DNA from: Micromonospora sp. AMSO31t
GTDB lineage: Bacteria; Actinomycetota; Actinomycetes; Mycobacteriales; Micromonosporaceae
Assembly: GCF_008868175.1 (NCBI RefSeq)
Contig: NZ_WBKT01000045.1
Span: forward strand, 1 to 38,848
Direction: 5' to 3'
Length of the DNA: 38,848 nt
Positions 38,426-38,848 of this stretch are shown here, in pieces; the stretch's first letter is position 1; each line of letters opens with the position of its first letter. The notes beneath the pieces were generated by a model. That model had not been told where the DNA came from, ran no database searches, and saw only the letters and a list, made by a program, of their open reading frames with translations. A program made the translations under genes and the position numbers.

Positions 38426-38848
38426 CCCGAACGTGGTCGACGGTCCCGGCGGACGAGGAGCGGTACCGGCCGCTCTACGCCCGGGTCCTCGGGCTGCGTT
38501 TCGTCAACCCCGGCGGGGTGCTCTGCTTCCTCTTCTTCGAGGGCGCCGTTGCGCTGGCCGTGCTGCTCGCCCTCGCCGAGCTGGTGACCTGGTGGGCGGT
38601 GCTGGTGCTGCCGGCGGCGGTGGCGGCCATGGTGAAACTCAACGACATGGTCGCCGAGATCGTGATCCGCAGCGCGGCCCAGGTGCCGGAGCAGGAGCGG
38701 GACCGCTTCCGCCGGCAGATGGAGCCGGTCATCGGCCGGGCGAGCGTGCCGTCCACGGCCCGCGCGCTGCCGGGCCGGGTGGCCCTGGCCGGCGACCCGA
38801 CGTTACGGGCGGCCCGCCCGGCCGACTCACCCGCCGAGGCTGAGCGCT
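38422..38848 (+). CDS. Partial membrane protein, cut by the window end
   Basis: A frame open from GTG 38422, overlapping the holA stop by 4 nt, to the end of the window (142 codons, no stop). It begins VTRTWSTVPADEERYRPLYARVLGL. Two membrane helices follow at about 31-49 and 52-70 (LLALAELVTWWAVLVLPAA), then a charged KLNDMVAE segment and a Pro/Ala-rich tail. The overlap suggests translational coupling to holA. No family is recognised. Confidence 0.7.
   Translation, partial: MTRTWSTVPADEERYRPLYARVLGLRFVNPGGVLCFLFFEGAVALAVLLALAELVTWWAVLVLPAAVAAMVKLNDMVAEIVIRSAAQVPEQERDRFRRQMEPVIGRASVPSTARALPGRVALAGDPTLRAARPADSPAEAER

Overview
The window is very GC-rich, densely coding actinobacterial chromosome. 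Codon use, the housekeeping gene order and the frequent leaderless starts (a TANNNT-type -10 placed 6-8 nt before ATG/GTG) suggest a Micromonosporaceae-like organism; this is inference from sequence feel and synteny, not a database match. No rRNA, tRNA, CRISPR array or intact IS element was found.

Layout. (1) 20-10189: a radical SAM protein (TIGR03960 type), its usual partner (TIGR03936/DUF2344 type) and a large RNase E/G. A three-gene type VII (ESX) cassette (helical protein, WXG/Gly-rich protein, mycosin protease) separates the two radical SAM partners. (2) 10377-12511: rplU-rpmA-obgE. (3) 12582-25229: an accessory block where many actinobacteria carry proBA. It holds a GNAT enzyme, membrane proteins (DUF6766, DUF4383), an envelope-stress-like operon (helical protein, holin-X, DUF3618), a glycosyltransferase, an SRPBCC protein with a zinc alcohol dehydrogenase, an operon of HPP membrane protein, molybdopterin oxidoreductase and small helical protein, a CYP152-like P450, a small Cys/His protein and a DUF397 protein. 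(4) 25296-30554: pepN, then nadD-rsfS-gpgP-like phosphatase-degV, in the order known from mycobacteria. (5) 30670-33583: an SDR, then a visibly less GC-rich accessory patch with orphan genes, gene remnants and a 44-bp direct repeat. (6) 33753-38848: comEA-comEC-holA and a truncated membrane-protein gene.

The most interesting signal is regulatory and functional together. Block 3 contains several matches to the streptomycete SigB-type stress promoter (GNNT-N14-16-GGGTA), four of them with exactly 15 nt spacing, placed before the envelope-stress operon, the SRPBCC/ADH pair, the HPP/molybdoenzyme operon and the P450; two weaker GGGCA variants precede the glycosyltransferase and DUF6766 genes. Within this putative stress island, the HPP (nitrite-transporter-type family) - NapA-like molybdoenzyme - helical protein operon stands out because the molybdoenzyme keeps a probable Mo-ligand Cys but has lost all four N-terminal [4Fe-4S] cysteines. 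It is the best candidate for an undescribed system. Two genes (5672 and 32075) also appear to start at non-canonical ATC/ATT codons with good Shine-Dalgarno sequences.
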